From Phytophthora hibernalis (taxonomy: Eukaryota; Oomycota; Peronosporomycetes; Peronosporales; Peronosporaceae): a stretch of 64,000 bases of DNA. Numbering within the stretch: the first letter of the stretch is position 1; every line of letters begins with the position of its first letter. Under the pieces are notes generated by a model. It did not search any database and was not told the origin of the DNA. It saw only the letters and a program-made list of their open reading frames with translations. The stretch is from contig JAAKBF010000390.1 in the NCBI GenBank assembly GCA_012656075.1, positions 620,001-684,000 on the forward strand. Direction: 5' to 3'. Made by a program: the position numbers and the translations under genes. Positions 43,141 to 52,873 of the stretch are shown here, piece after piece.

Positions 43141-44839
43141 GAGCCGTGCCTGAAGCGACCCAGACGGAAGCAAAGGGCAAACGTTCGACTACTCGACTAC
43201 GTGGTGGGCCATGTGCAGGCCTCTGCACACGTGGACGTACCAACTACCTACAAACAGGCTCATGCGAGCCCGTTCTGGCCGCAGTGGAGAACTGCCATGA
43301 TGGCAGAATTCCAGTCCCTGAAGGACCACAGGACCTGGAAACTTGTGCCGCGCAAGAACGCCAAAAAGATCAAGGTCATTACATGCAGATGGGTATTCGC
43401 TGTGAAGAAAGACGAACGCGGACGGATCAAGAGGTACAAGGCCAGACTTGTGATTCACGGCTTTAAACAACAGCTAGGGATCAACTACACTGAGACCTAC
43501 GCACCTGTGATCCGCTTTGAGAAATTCGCGCGGCGATCTACTACGCCATCCAGCGTGGATGGCTAGTACTGCAGTATGACGTGAAGACTGCCTTCCTCTA
43601 CGGTGACCTCAACGAGATGATCTTCATGGAACAACCACCTGGCTTCCAGATTGACGGACCTTCAACGGTCTGTCGGCTCCTGAAGAGCCTGTACGGGCTA
43701 AAGCAAGCACCGAACATCTGGAACAAGACACTTCACGCGAAGTTGCTAGCCATGGGGTTGGAGCGCTTGAACTCGGACTATGGAGGCTACGCCTTGAAGA
43801 AAGACGGCAAAGTTACGCTATTGCTAACGGTTTATGTAGATGACCTACTGCTTATGGGTCCCCGCAAGCTGTGCGAGGAGGTTGCTGCCTCTCTACAAGA
43901 GACTTTTGAGCTCACGACGATGAGGGCGGCAAGTACCTACTCGGCGTTGAGATACTCATAAACCAGTCGCGACGACAGATTGTCTACTCGCAGCGACAGT
44001 ACGTGCTGGAGGTGCTGAAGCGTTTTCATATGGAGAACTGCAACGAAAGTGCTACGCCTGAAGCGACGACACCTTCGTCCGTTTTGGACGTGCCCGCGAC
44101 GAAGGAGTACTTGCCCTACCGAGAGCTGGTGGGCGCCCTCCAATATCTGGTCAGTGAATCAAGACTAGACATTGCTCATGCCACTCGCCATCTTGGCAAG
44201 TACCTAGCCTGCTACAACCACACGCACTAAGCGGGTGCTTCGCTACCTGAAGGCGGCAAGTGACTACGACTTGGTGATGGACGTGCAGCAAGGACATGAA
44301 GTGCAAGTGTGTGCCTACTCTGATGCAGACTATGCGAATGACTCTGTGGACCGGAGGAGTATCAGCGGCTACGTAACTATGCTGGACGACAATGTGATAT
44401 TGTACGCCTCCCAGAAGCAAGAGATCAACGCACTCAGCACCTGCGAAGCTGAGTACGTGGCGATGGCAGAAGCGACCAAGGACCTGCTGTGGCTTGCTGG
44501 CCTATGCAAGGAACTAAGCTGGAAGCATCCAGTACCATTGCTACTTGGAGACAACCAGGGTGCCATTGCCTTGGCGGCAAAACCTGGTAAGCACTCTAAG
44601 TCGAAGCACTTCGACAACAAGTACCGCGTGGTGCGACGGAACGTGGAACTGCAGCGCCTCACGACTCAACATGTCGGCACTGATGAGATGGTGGCCAATG
44701 TGATGATGGTGCCATGAAGTTTGCACGGTTTCGTGCTGCTATGAAGGTGCTACCTATTGTGGATAACGACAGCGAGGCTACTGCTTCTACTGCTGTGTCT
44801 ACTGCGGCGGCTCCTGCTGCTGCGGTGCGACGCGACTAA
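43141..44839 (+). pseudogene. Copia reverse transcriptase and RNase H
   Basis: The polymerase begins HRTWKLVPRKNAKKIKVITC and reaches ETYAPVIRFEKFA, where one base is missing. The palm continues LQYDVKTAFLYGDLNEMIFM, then SLYGLKQAPNIWNKTL, and LLTVYVDDLLLMGP with the catalytic YVDD. After another shift come YLVSESRLDIAHATRHLGKY and the RNase H: CAYSDADYANDSVDRRSISG, CEAEYVAMAEATKDLLWLAG and LLGDNQGAIALAAKPGKHSK. The protein ends at TAA 44,837-44,839 after an Ala/Thr/Ser-rich tail. Confidence 0.9.
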
Positions 44840-45021
44840 GCTGGACTACATCTATGCGTGCGAAGGACAAGGACGAGGACTATGACGATCGAGTGGGGGT
44901 GCTGTTTGCTGTGCGGATTGCTGCCAACTGTGGCTATTGATCTTGCTACCATTTGGTATCGGTGCCCAAAGCGAAGCGTGTGTGATCGCGTCGACTCCAT
45001 CGCCGAGATCAAGTGTGAGTG

Positions 45022-45513
45022 TGAGATCATAGCCCTGCAACGCAGCCTGCCAGCATACACCCGAGCTACTGTCCACTGCCAAGCTCCGCTCATCCTGCAA
45101 AGCCGATCCTGCGCCCGTCCCGCACCAAGTGCTGGATCGTCACGAGCACATACTCGGCAACTACCTATCGCTTGTATGCAGAGCGACACCGTTGGCTGTG
45201 CGTTGCCATGCTGCCCACGGCACTTAGGTTCAGTATACAACTACGCTGTATTGGTATGGTTATCTTGCTAATTAACTATTGCGGAACGCGGCGCGCGGCG
45301 TGGCAGCTCTCCTCGCTCACTACCGCTTTTGCTCCGCGAGCAGCAAGCGAGAGAGCAGCCCACGCCAAGCCCGCGTTCCTGTCGAGGCTTTGCCCGGCAC
45401 TCACGTGTTCCTACTTACCTCTAAATCTACCGCCCTTCTAGCAGTGCCATGGCACCGACACTACGAAGCGACGGGCAGACGAGTAGCCCCGTGACGCGCC
45501 CTGCGTCACCACA
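45022..45513 (+). repeat. Copia 3' LTR (492 bp)
   Basis: It starts TGAGATCATAGCCCTGCAAC and ends GCGTCACCACA. It pairs with 38,704-39,206. The segment just before it (45,005-45,021) is only weakly purine-rich, so the polypurine tract is not obvious. Confidence 0.93.
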
Positions 45514-45518
45514 GGTGG
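45514..45518. repeat. Target-site duplication GGTGG, right
   Basis: These bases are identical to 38,699-38,703. They also mark codon positions of the interrupted Cys/His-module gene. Confidence 0.93.
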
Positions 45519-45786
45519 GCCCTGCATACGTAGCGGCCATTGAACGGGAACTCTCCGACGTACGGGCAGTTGAACAGCGAGCAGAAAGGAGTCCAGGACA
45601 TTGGTTGCCGAAAGAAATCTGACTTGATGTTTGTAAGCGGAAAGGCAAGTCGAGATGAGTTTCCGGAAAGTAGAAAAATATCGAACTGGAGTCGAAAAGC
45701 GCCTAAAAATTATTGATTCCCACTCTGAGCAACAATTAGGTAGGGAAATCGGACCTGTTTCCCTCACAATCCCTCAATTCCCAACT

Positions 45787-46807
45787 TCAGTCGAGAGGTG
45801 CGCTTCTTGCCAATTTCAGCAAACGCTCCGCAATTTTCTGCACAACGAACGGAGACGCGATTTTAGTTGTAGCCCAAATCATACCCATGTCTACATCAGG
45901 CACATAATGGAGAGCGCGATGGCAGACGGTATGCCTTATCACTCCATCCATGAGGTTCTCAAGTTCTTCGGCGTTAGAGATTTGCTCAATCTCCTGATAA
46001 GCAATTGTTTCTGTTTCTCGACGAGGATTTCCGAGGGTAACGCCACCGAAAATATAAGATCGGTCCTCGATCACATCGTCACTGATGCAGTTCACTCCGC
46101 TTGATTCCGAGAGGCCAAGTTCCTCTGCGGCTGCTTTTAGCTCCTCGCACGTCCAGAGGCATGTAGAGCGTGCAATTATCTTTTCTCACTGATTTCAGCC
46201 ATTCTTCGTTCGGGCTTGTAAACACCACTGTTTGACTGCCACCGCTACCCCTGATCCTGTTTGGAGGTCCATCGCACAAGAAGAGCATCTTCTTTTTCTG
46301 CGTGTGGGCTCTTATCGCGGCAGAGTCTACCGTGGTTTCGCTGGGAAACAGTAGTTCCTCAGATTTACCGTCATCCGCAAACACAGTGGCCTGGACGATA
46401 TATCCCTTCTTGTAGGATATCGCAATGATCCACGTGTCCTTTGCTTCTTCCCGAAAGCGCTCGAAAAAGTAGGCGTAAAAGACGGACTTGCCGATGCCTA
46501 CGTAGAACATCGCATCAGCTAAAATTCACCTAGCCAAACAGTTCGGACCACGCGACTCACCTGGCGTCCCAGTTACCGTCACGCACTTCCTTCCAGCGTC
46601 CAGCATTTCCTTCACGAGTGTGTAGTACTCGTCGTAGCAGTCGCGCACGAAGAAAAACTTGCCATTTTGGTACCGATGCACGAATGGAAGGGGCTGTAGC
46701 TCTTTCTTCCAACGCGTGATCTCTACCAACGGTGCATTGGCTGCTTCTGCGTCGGTCATGGCGCGGCTTGTCGTCTTCTGCTTCTTGTTTGGCAGTTCTT
46801 GGCTCAT
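45787..46807 (-). CDS. Crinkler/RHS-like P-loop NTPase, copy A (one frameshift)
   Basis: Exon 1 is 46,807-46,561, a 63-base intron spans 46,560-46,498 and exon 2 ends at 45,787. The splice rebuilds TGTPGIGKSVFYAYFF, a Walker A P-loop interrupted by the intron. Later blocks include LLFLCDGPPNR (Walker B-like) and TVVFTSPNEEWLKSVRK. The N-terminus MSQELPNKKQK is short, has a possible nuclear signal and lacks the LFLAK effector domain. The protein of about 320 residues ends after helices (ASPFVVQKIAERLLKLARSA), so the nuclease-like C-terminus of larger relatives is missing. A missing base near 46,155 breaks the frame. Such domains belong to Crinkler effectors and trypanosome retrotransposon-hot-spot proteins. 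The role of this copy is unknown. Confidence 0.7.
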
Positions 46808-46983
46808 CCTTCTGCAACAATGACTTCTCTGGTACAAGTTGCACCAATGGTCTTGCTGCAGCATAAAACATCAATCAAACCGCCACTTTTATTGCTCGTC
46901 AATTAATAAAACAAACGCACTCAGTCCTGCCAATAGTTAGATCAAGTAATTAAACGTTTTTGGCGGCATGCAGTATGCATCCA

Positions 46984-48526
46984 TCAACCTAGCGCCTTGA
47001 AAGCTTTGCGCGGTGGGTTCAGCGGTTCAGTTGCACGTTCCTTCGCTTTCTGTTTGACGTCTTTGGCCTTTTCGAGAGCATGCATCTTCTCCTGTACACG
47101 CTGTCCGTAGTCTGGATCCGCCTTAGTGAAGTTGGAAACAGCACGGGCTTGAACCGGTTTAGATGCGTTGACAAGTGAACCCGCAATATTGTCCGTCAGA
47201 CGCTCGCGTGCAGCAGTGTCCAGGATCTTGCGGTAGAAATCGCCCACTTGCGAGAAGTTGTCGTCGTCGGCAGTTGAAAACTTGTCCACCATCGCGTGAT
47301 CGCCTCGGTACGTGTGATAACGCAGGGTAGCAGCTTCCAACGGACCCCCAGCACTATTGGGGAAGTAGTTGGGTGCGTCATGCATGTTTCCATCGACCGT
47401 CATGTAGCCGTCGCGTTGGTACGTCTGAGGTTCGTTCAGCGGCTTGTTGACCGGAATCTGCTGGTAGTTGGGTCCGAGACGGTGACGTTGCGTGTCCGGA
47501 TACGAGAACAACCGTCCTTGCAGCATCTTGTCGGGTGACGGCTCGATGCCCGGAACCATGTGCGACGGCGAGAACGCAAGCTGCTCCACCTCGGCGAAGT
47601 AGTTTTTGGGTTGCGGTTCAGCACTAGACGACCAACCTCCTGTAGCGGGTACGCGCTGTGCGACCAAACCTTGGTGACGTCGAACGGGTTGACGCTTTCG
47701 GCTGCTGCTTGGTCAGGGGTCATCGTCTGGATGTACAGCGTCCAAGTGGGAAAGTCTTGGCGTTCGATGGCGTCGTACAGGTCTCGGATGGCGTAGTCCG
47801 GGTCCGAACTCGCGAGAGCGGAGGCCTCGTCCACTGGAAGGTTGCGAATGCCCTGGTCCGTCTTGAAGTGATACTTGACGTAGGTGGTCTCGCCTTGATC
47901 GTTCACGTTGACGAACGTGTGGCTGCCGTAGCCATTCATGTGACGGAAGCCGTCAGGGATGCCGCGGTCTGAGAACAGGAACGTCTGCTGGTGGAGCGTC
48001 TCCGGACGCAGCGCGAAGAAGTCCCACATCATGTTGTCGTCCTTGAGGTGCGTACCGGGGAGACGCTTCTGTGTGTGGATGAAGCTGGGGAACAGGATCG
48101 GGTCGCGGATGAAGAAGATGGGCGTGTTGTTGCCCACGAGGTCCCAGTTACCCTCCTCGGTGTAGAACTTGATGGCGAAACCGCGAGGGTCTCGTACAGT
48201 ATCAGCACTGCCCGACTCACCTCCGACAGAGGAGAATCGGATAGCAATGGGGGTGCGTTTGCCCACAGATGAGAAGAGTTTGGCGTTCGTGTACTTGGTT
48301 GCAGTAGGGTGCGTGACCTCCAAGTAGCCGAACGCGCCTGCGCCTTTGGCGTGCACCACGCGTTCAGGGATCCGTTCGCGGTCAAAATGCGCCAAGTGAT
48401 CGAGCAGAGCGAAGTCCTGCAGCACGATGGGGCCGCGAGGACCTGCGGTTGCAGACGCAGTGAGACCTGTGGGTGGTAGTGGCGCTCCGTTGCTGGTGGT
48501 GGCGACGGGTGGAACGGCGGAGCCAT
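46984..48526 (-). CDS. Catalase (two frameshifts)
   Basis: This is a small-subunit type monofunctional haem catalase of about 510 residues that breaks down hydrogen peroxide. The active-site block RVVHAKGAGAFGYLEVTH contains the distal His, and the haem-ligand block RLFSYPDTQRHRLG contains the proximal Tyr. The N-terminus starts at the ATG at 48,526, 60-70 bases after an initiator. One missing base near 48,511-48,520 separates MAPP from the true frame, which then reads TTSNGAPLPPTGLTA and TAGPRGPIVLQDF. A second, near 47,603-47,610 (TTTTTGGG on the plus strand), separates LVLNRNPK from NYFAEVEQLAFSPSHMVPGI. Both look like assembly errors in an otherwise intact gene. No peroxisomal SKL-type tail is present. 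The gene sits between the two inverted Crinkler-like copies. Confidence 0.95.
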
Positions 48527-48583
48527 AGCTTCAAGTTGAAGTTGTCAGAGTGTTGGTCAAAGTGTTGGTCTCTCGAGCGGCGC

Positions 48584-48598
48584 AAATTGAAAAGTGAG
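48584..48598 (-). promoter_or_regulatory. Oomycete initiator of catalase
   Basis: The minus strand reads CTCACTTTTCAATTT, the initiator consensus CTCATTYYNCAWTTT with one change (T to C). It lies about 60-70 bases upstream of the catalase ATG. Confidence 0.7.
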
Positions 48599-48770
48599 AG
48601 GGTTTTCGCACTAGTTGCAAGGTGAAGAGGGTACTCTAGGTGGCTGCTTGTCAGCTTTTGTCGCACCCCGGAATCGAGACATGATCCAGCCCTGTCCGAC
48701 CTGAGCCATCATTCTTCACCAAGTTCTGTGAAAGCCCGAGGTGCTTGGTAGGTAATCGTTGTCGTACCTG

Positions 48771-48848
48771 GTATGATCGCTGCCAATGTTCTCGAGTGAT
48801 CCCTGCCATTTCAGAGTGGTATTCTGCACTGGGGAGGTACACCATCAC
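48771..48848 (-). pseudogene. Small relic of the membrane-protein family
   Basis: The minus strand encodes MVYLPSAEYHSEMAGITRE, matching IRLPSSRYHSEMTGITPE at 1.2 kb and VRLPNIRYHTDLEGVTTS at 37.5 kb. Only about 26 residues of the C-terminal half remain. Confidence 0.65.
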
Positions 48849-49820
48849 TCGTGCATGAACAAAACAATCGTCTCCAGCTATTCTGTGAGTACCAGAGACT
48901 TGGACGTGAAGAGCAGCTGCAGTGGCAGCCGCATGCGGTGATAAAACCTCACTTGATGTTGAAGCAAGGGTCGGGGTTTACATCTACAACAACGATCGTG
49001 CTGCCAGTCAGACTGCACCTGCATGATACTACGTGTCGGTCCAGCCTTTATTTAATAGATTGAACACTGCAGTCGCCGTACAGGTTTTTCATGCCAGCTT
49101 AGTCACGGAAAAAGCAAACTCGAAAGGCGTATTGTAAGCAATGACGAAAAGCATTTGATAAGCAAGGTATACGATCACCATCAAACTTTGCGCAGCGAAC
49201 GTTTTTCCAAGCTGACGAAGCTGTGAAGCGTTCAGTGCTTCCTACTACAACGGAGCGAAACAGACCAAGTAGTAGAACTGGCAATCCTCCAGCAAGTAGA
49301 AAATGCAAAAACGGTGGGAAAATAATATTTTCAAAAAATATCCAATTCGTTGCAATCATCATGGTAATTCGGCGCTGTACGTGGTGTTGTGTCCTCGAAG
49401 TATTTAACACTTATGAATCGCTGAAGACCAGGCCTTGAACAGCAGCTCGAACCCAAAAGCTGCAACCACGGGTTGGGTGCTGAAGAGGACACATTGTTGA
49501 CAGAAAACCAATACGACAATCGGTACCGGCGTACAAAAATGAGAACTATTAAAAATTGAACAACATTTACTCACAGGTGACTGCTATTAGTTTGGTCATT
49601 ATCACTTTTCCTACATTCATTTCAGTTCATGCGGATAACGTTACTTACTTCAAAGATACAATTTTACCCCCCAGCACTCAAGTATGCACCGCAAATTACC
49701 TAGGGTTTTCGTGCTTTCAAATTAACCGCTTTATTTGTGTTTGTTTGACCAGCCTGCTGATTGACGTTTTGTTACCAATAAATCGGTGCAACTGAAGTCG
49801 CCATTCTTGCAAGAAGAAGG
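48849..49820. other. No gene recognised
   Basis: Neither strand shows a supported gene. A plus-strand frame at 49,556-49,795 begins with a hydrophobic, signal-like stretch, but it has no support beyond that. The last 100 bases precede the Crinkler-like copy B and include GCCATTCTTGCAAG, a weak initiator. Confidence 0.4.
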
Positions 49821-50868
49821 ATGAGCCAAGAGCTGCCAAACAAGAAGCAGAAGACAACAACAGACGCAAACGCAGGCGTCGCAGCATCGGTAGAGGTCGC
49901 GAAATTCAAGAAAGAGCTGCCGCCCCTGCCGTTCGTGCACGAGTACCAAAATGGCAAGTTTTACTACGAGCTCGAGTGCTACGACGAGTACTACACACTC
50001 GTGAAGGAAATGCTGGACGCTGGGGAGGACTGTGTGACGGTGACTGGGACGCCAGGTGAGTCCCAACTATTTGGACGAGGTGCATTTAGCTGATCTAATG
50101 CGATGTTCTACGTACGCGTAGACATCGGCAAGTCCGTATTTTACGCCTACTTTTTCCAGCGCTTTCGGGAGGAAGCAAAGGACAAGTGGATCATCTCGGC
50201 GGCATACCACGAATACTTCAACCAAAGCTTAATTTAAAGCAAGCAATTGTTTATAAAGGTGACGGTGATGGCAAACAACTTCGCCCCAAGGAGGAAGCCA
50301 TTGACGACGTCATAGAAGCGGCTGCTGGAGAAAAGAAGACAGTGCTCTTGTGTGATGGACCTCCACACTGTGGACCACAGGTGTTACGGGGTGATGGTCA
50401 AACGGTGGTATTTACAAGCCCGAACGAAGGATGGCTTCAAGTCAGTGAGGAAATATGATTGCACTCTCTACATGCCCCTCTGGACGTGCGAGGAGCTTAA
50501 AGCAGCCGCGTTGGAACTTGGTCTCACGGAATCAAGCGGTGTTGACTGCATCAGTGTCGATGTGATCGAGGAGCGATTTTATATTTTCGGGGGGTGGCCC
50601 GCGAATGCTTTTACCCACGGAAGCTCTCGTCGAGGAAAAACAAAAGGAGCTGATTAAGGAGATTCAGCAAATTTCAAACCAGGGAGAACTAGAGAACTTC
50701 GTTGATGGAGTGAGAAGCCAGAACGTCTGCCATCGCGTTCTCCAATACGTGCCTGATGCAGACATTGGTATGATTTGTGTGACAATTAAACTCGCGTCTC
50801 CGTTCGTAGCGCAGAAAATTGCAGAGCGTTTACTAAAACTGGCCGAGGATGACAGTAGCGCTCTCTAA
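49821..50868 (+). CDS. Crinkler/RHS-like P-loop NTPase, copy B (several frameshifts)
   Basis: Exon 1 is 49,821-50,055 and exon 2 50,122-50,868, with a 66-base intron (50,056-50,121) at the same codon and clearly related in sequence to that of copy A. The join gives a P-loop that reads GTPDIGKS, with Asp where copy A has Gly; the Gly, Lys and Ser that matter are kept. VLLCDGPPHCG and TVVFTSPNEGWL repeat copy A, and the C-terminus SPFVAQKIAERLLKLAEDDS ends at the same place. Frame breaks near 50,215, 50,435, 50,595 and 50,612 make this copy look more damaged, though some lie in runs such as GGGGGG. It faces copy A across catalase, so the pair is an inverted duplication. Confidence 0.6.
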
Positions 50869-51058
50869 AAAGCAACAAAAAACTTCTGGGAGTCTTGTTA
50901 CTTTCGTATAGAAGTCTTTTAAGCGTCAACAGTGTTTAAACTTAAAAAGCCTGAAGAAGACTCTGATGCCATTTCAAAAGTGACATCGGGCGCAGACAGA
51001 CAGATGCCACCTCTTTGATGACTAAATTGAAAAGCAAAACCAATACCTTCTTGGGCAT

Positions 51059-52552
51059 TTACGGCCCCATCACGGGCGAGAACACGTTGAAGAAGTCCAC
51101 GCCCAGCCAGTACATGGTCAAGTTCGAGTACAATGCATCGCCTTCCTCCCAGTTTGCAGCGTCGTTCACATCACCCGAGCCAGAGTACTTCGCCACAGAT
51201 GGATACGGGTACGCCGGACGAGTGCAGTTGGTGGTGTGGAAGATCCCGACGCGGAGCTGTCCTCTTCCGTCGACGTGACAATCTCGTGCGGGACCGAGCC
51301 AGCCTCCACCCAGTCCAGCATCGGTGTCAACAAATCGAAAGATGCCATACCTTCACCACTTCCGCAGTGCCACACCCCGGGGAAAATGTACATACGGTTG
51401 AAGTCCTCAACTGCATCAGCGCCCATTGTGTCGATAAGCTTTTCGTGGTACTGGATAGTTGTGCGCGGCGAAATGTGCTGATCGGCCCAACCATGCCACA
51501 AAATGAGCTTTCCATCAGCCTCGTGAAAGGCAGATAGATCCGGGCTCACGGCGTCTAGGAAGGGGTGGTGCGGTCTGAGAAGGTCGATGGTCGAGTTGGC
51601 AAACACGAAGTCGTCCAGCGTGTAGTTCGCTGCTGGTGCGTCTTCGAAGATGAGGTAGCGCAGTGCAGAGAGCAATTGACTCACTAAGAACGGCTCCTCC
51701 ATCCGTAGCGGGGATACCGACACCGACCCACGCGAGGGATTGAAGATCGGGCTCGTCATTAGCGTCCAAGTTGCTGTGAGCAACCCAAGCGTGGTGGAAG
51801 CTGTTCTGGAACTGGAGCAGGAACGCTGGAGCACCAGCCACGATGCCATTAAAGTCGTTCGGATAGCGCAGTGCCGACATGACAGACTCGCGACCACCAT
51901 CCGAACAACCGTTGAAGTAGGCGTAAGCTTGCTCTTGGCCATAGTACTGCTTGATCAGCGCTTTAGATACTTCTGCCGTGTTGTGCACTGCCAAGTAGGC
52001 GAAGTCGATGAAGGCGTCTTCGTTCAAAGCGAAGGAGCCGTCGATGTCTCCGTCCATATCGGTCGTGGCAACGGCGAAGTGCCCATTCTCGTACTGATCA
52101 GAGCCTTCGGCAGCAACAACAGACAAGGTGACCTGGTCAGCACCGCAGAAGCCGCCACATCCAGCTTGTAGGTAGCGCTGCGTCCACGTGGAAGTGGGTA
52201 GACGCACCATCCACTTCGCTTGTGGCGGAGTTAGGTAGCAGTACGACACGCCATCCACCTCGGTCTCCGATGCCTCGGTGATTGTGGTGCCGTCTCCGCC
52301 GATCGACATGAGGTCCACCGATGCCAAGTCGGAACAAGCGATGACCGGATCCACGACTGCGAGGCTCCCACCACTGTCAATTGACGCAGAAGCAGCGGTC
52401 GAAGAGGTGGTTATAGTAGCTGTCGACGTCGAGGTCGATGAGGTTGTTTTCAATGAAGTTTGGCTACCGGTGGCCGTAGTGTCAACGCACTCGTCCGCGA
52501 AGACGGTGCACTGCGTGATCAAGGTTGCCACGATCAGTGACGAAACCTTCAT
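51059..52552 (-). CDS. Secreted tannase / feruloyl esterase family protein (two frameshifts)
   Basis: A signal peptide (MKVSSLIVATLITQCTVFA) is followed by a Ser/Thr-rich linker and a tannase-family alpha/beta hydrolase. The family CS-D-HC set is complete: FNGCSDGGRESVM (nucleophile Ser with its Cys), LILWHGWADQHISP (Asp) and FPGVWHCGSGEG (His with its Cys). Such enzymes split ester bonds of plant phenolics such as ferulate or gallate. Two single-base gaps break the frame near 51,745 and 51,245-51,262. Beyond the second, the true C-terminus reads CTRPAYPYPSVAKYSGSGDV and stops at 51,059-51,061. Between HSNLDANDEP and FLVSQLLSALRYL the lid region of the family is much shorter than usual, so substrate choice may differ. 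An initiator lies 27-41 bases upstream. Confidence 0.88.
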
Positions 52553-52578
52553 CTGTGTCGATGTGAGTGATTCAAGAT

Positions 52579-52593
52579 AAATTGAGAAGTGAG
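52579..52593 (-). promoter_or_regulatory. Oomycete initiator of the tannase gene
   Basis: The minus strand reads CTCACTTCTCAATTT, the same one-base variant of the initiator seen upstream of catalase. It lies 27-41 bases upstream of the ATG at 52,552. Confidence 0.7.
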
Positions 52594-52873
52594 AGACCTA
52601 CTTGAGTTCTCAACTGGTAACTCATTAACCCCCAACGCCCACACGTTGTATCGTACAACATGTTTCAATAGGGATTGGCTCGGAAAACAGCAAAACTGTA
52701 GTGAAATCAAGTTTAAGCACATCCTAACAAAACCGAGACGTCCCCGCAAATGCACAGGGCTAGGCATAAAAGGTTCATAAAATGTACCAGCTCCCTCCCT
52801 CTCTCCTCCGAATCAGTGGCTGTCGCTCATTCGAAGAAAACTCGAAGACAGCGCAAGACGACCAAGGACACGC

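Larger units (their letters stand above)
38704..45513 (+). mobile_element. Full-length Ty1/Copia retrotransposon, recent insertion
   Basis: The element is 6,810 bases with two LTRs that start TG and end CA, a 5-bp GGTGG duplication, a primer-binding site next to the 5' LTR, and coding order Gag, protease, integrase, reverse transcriptase, RNase H. The LTRs differ by six substitutions and one indel of about 11 bases, as counted by eye, so insertion is recent. Yet Gag has three in-frame stops and pol several shifts, so this copy could have been moved by proteins of another copy. Confidence 0.95.
37982..45540 (-). pseudogene. Cys/His-module protein gene split by a Copia insertion
   Basis: The coding part lies at 38,703-37,982 and its first nine codons at 45,540-45,514, on either side of the Copia element. 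Removing the element and one copy of the GGTGG duplication joins MAATYAGPT directly and in phase to WSSSAGRSRP. The uninterrupted protein would have about 250 residues. It has three similar modules of the form C-x4-C-x(12-14)-C-x2-H: CAFPRCKKTG with YFCRKHL, CQVGHCTRND with VCKDHV, and CNFVGCGNIN with FCDEHL. The C-terminal quarter is a plain domain, LRYNEIFLRKFLDEGHVEYY. The modules resemble small zinc-binding repeats. An alternative start at 45,648 extends the same frame. No function can be given. Confidence 0.75.
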
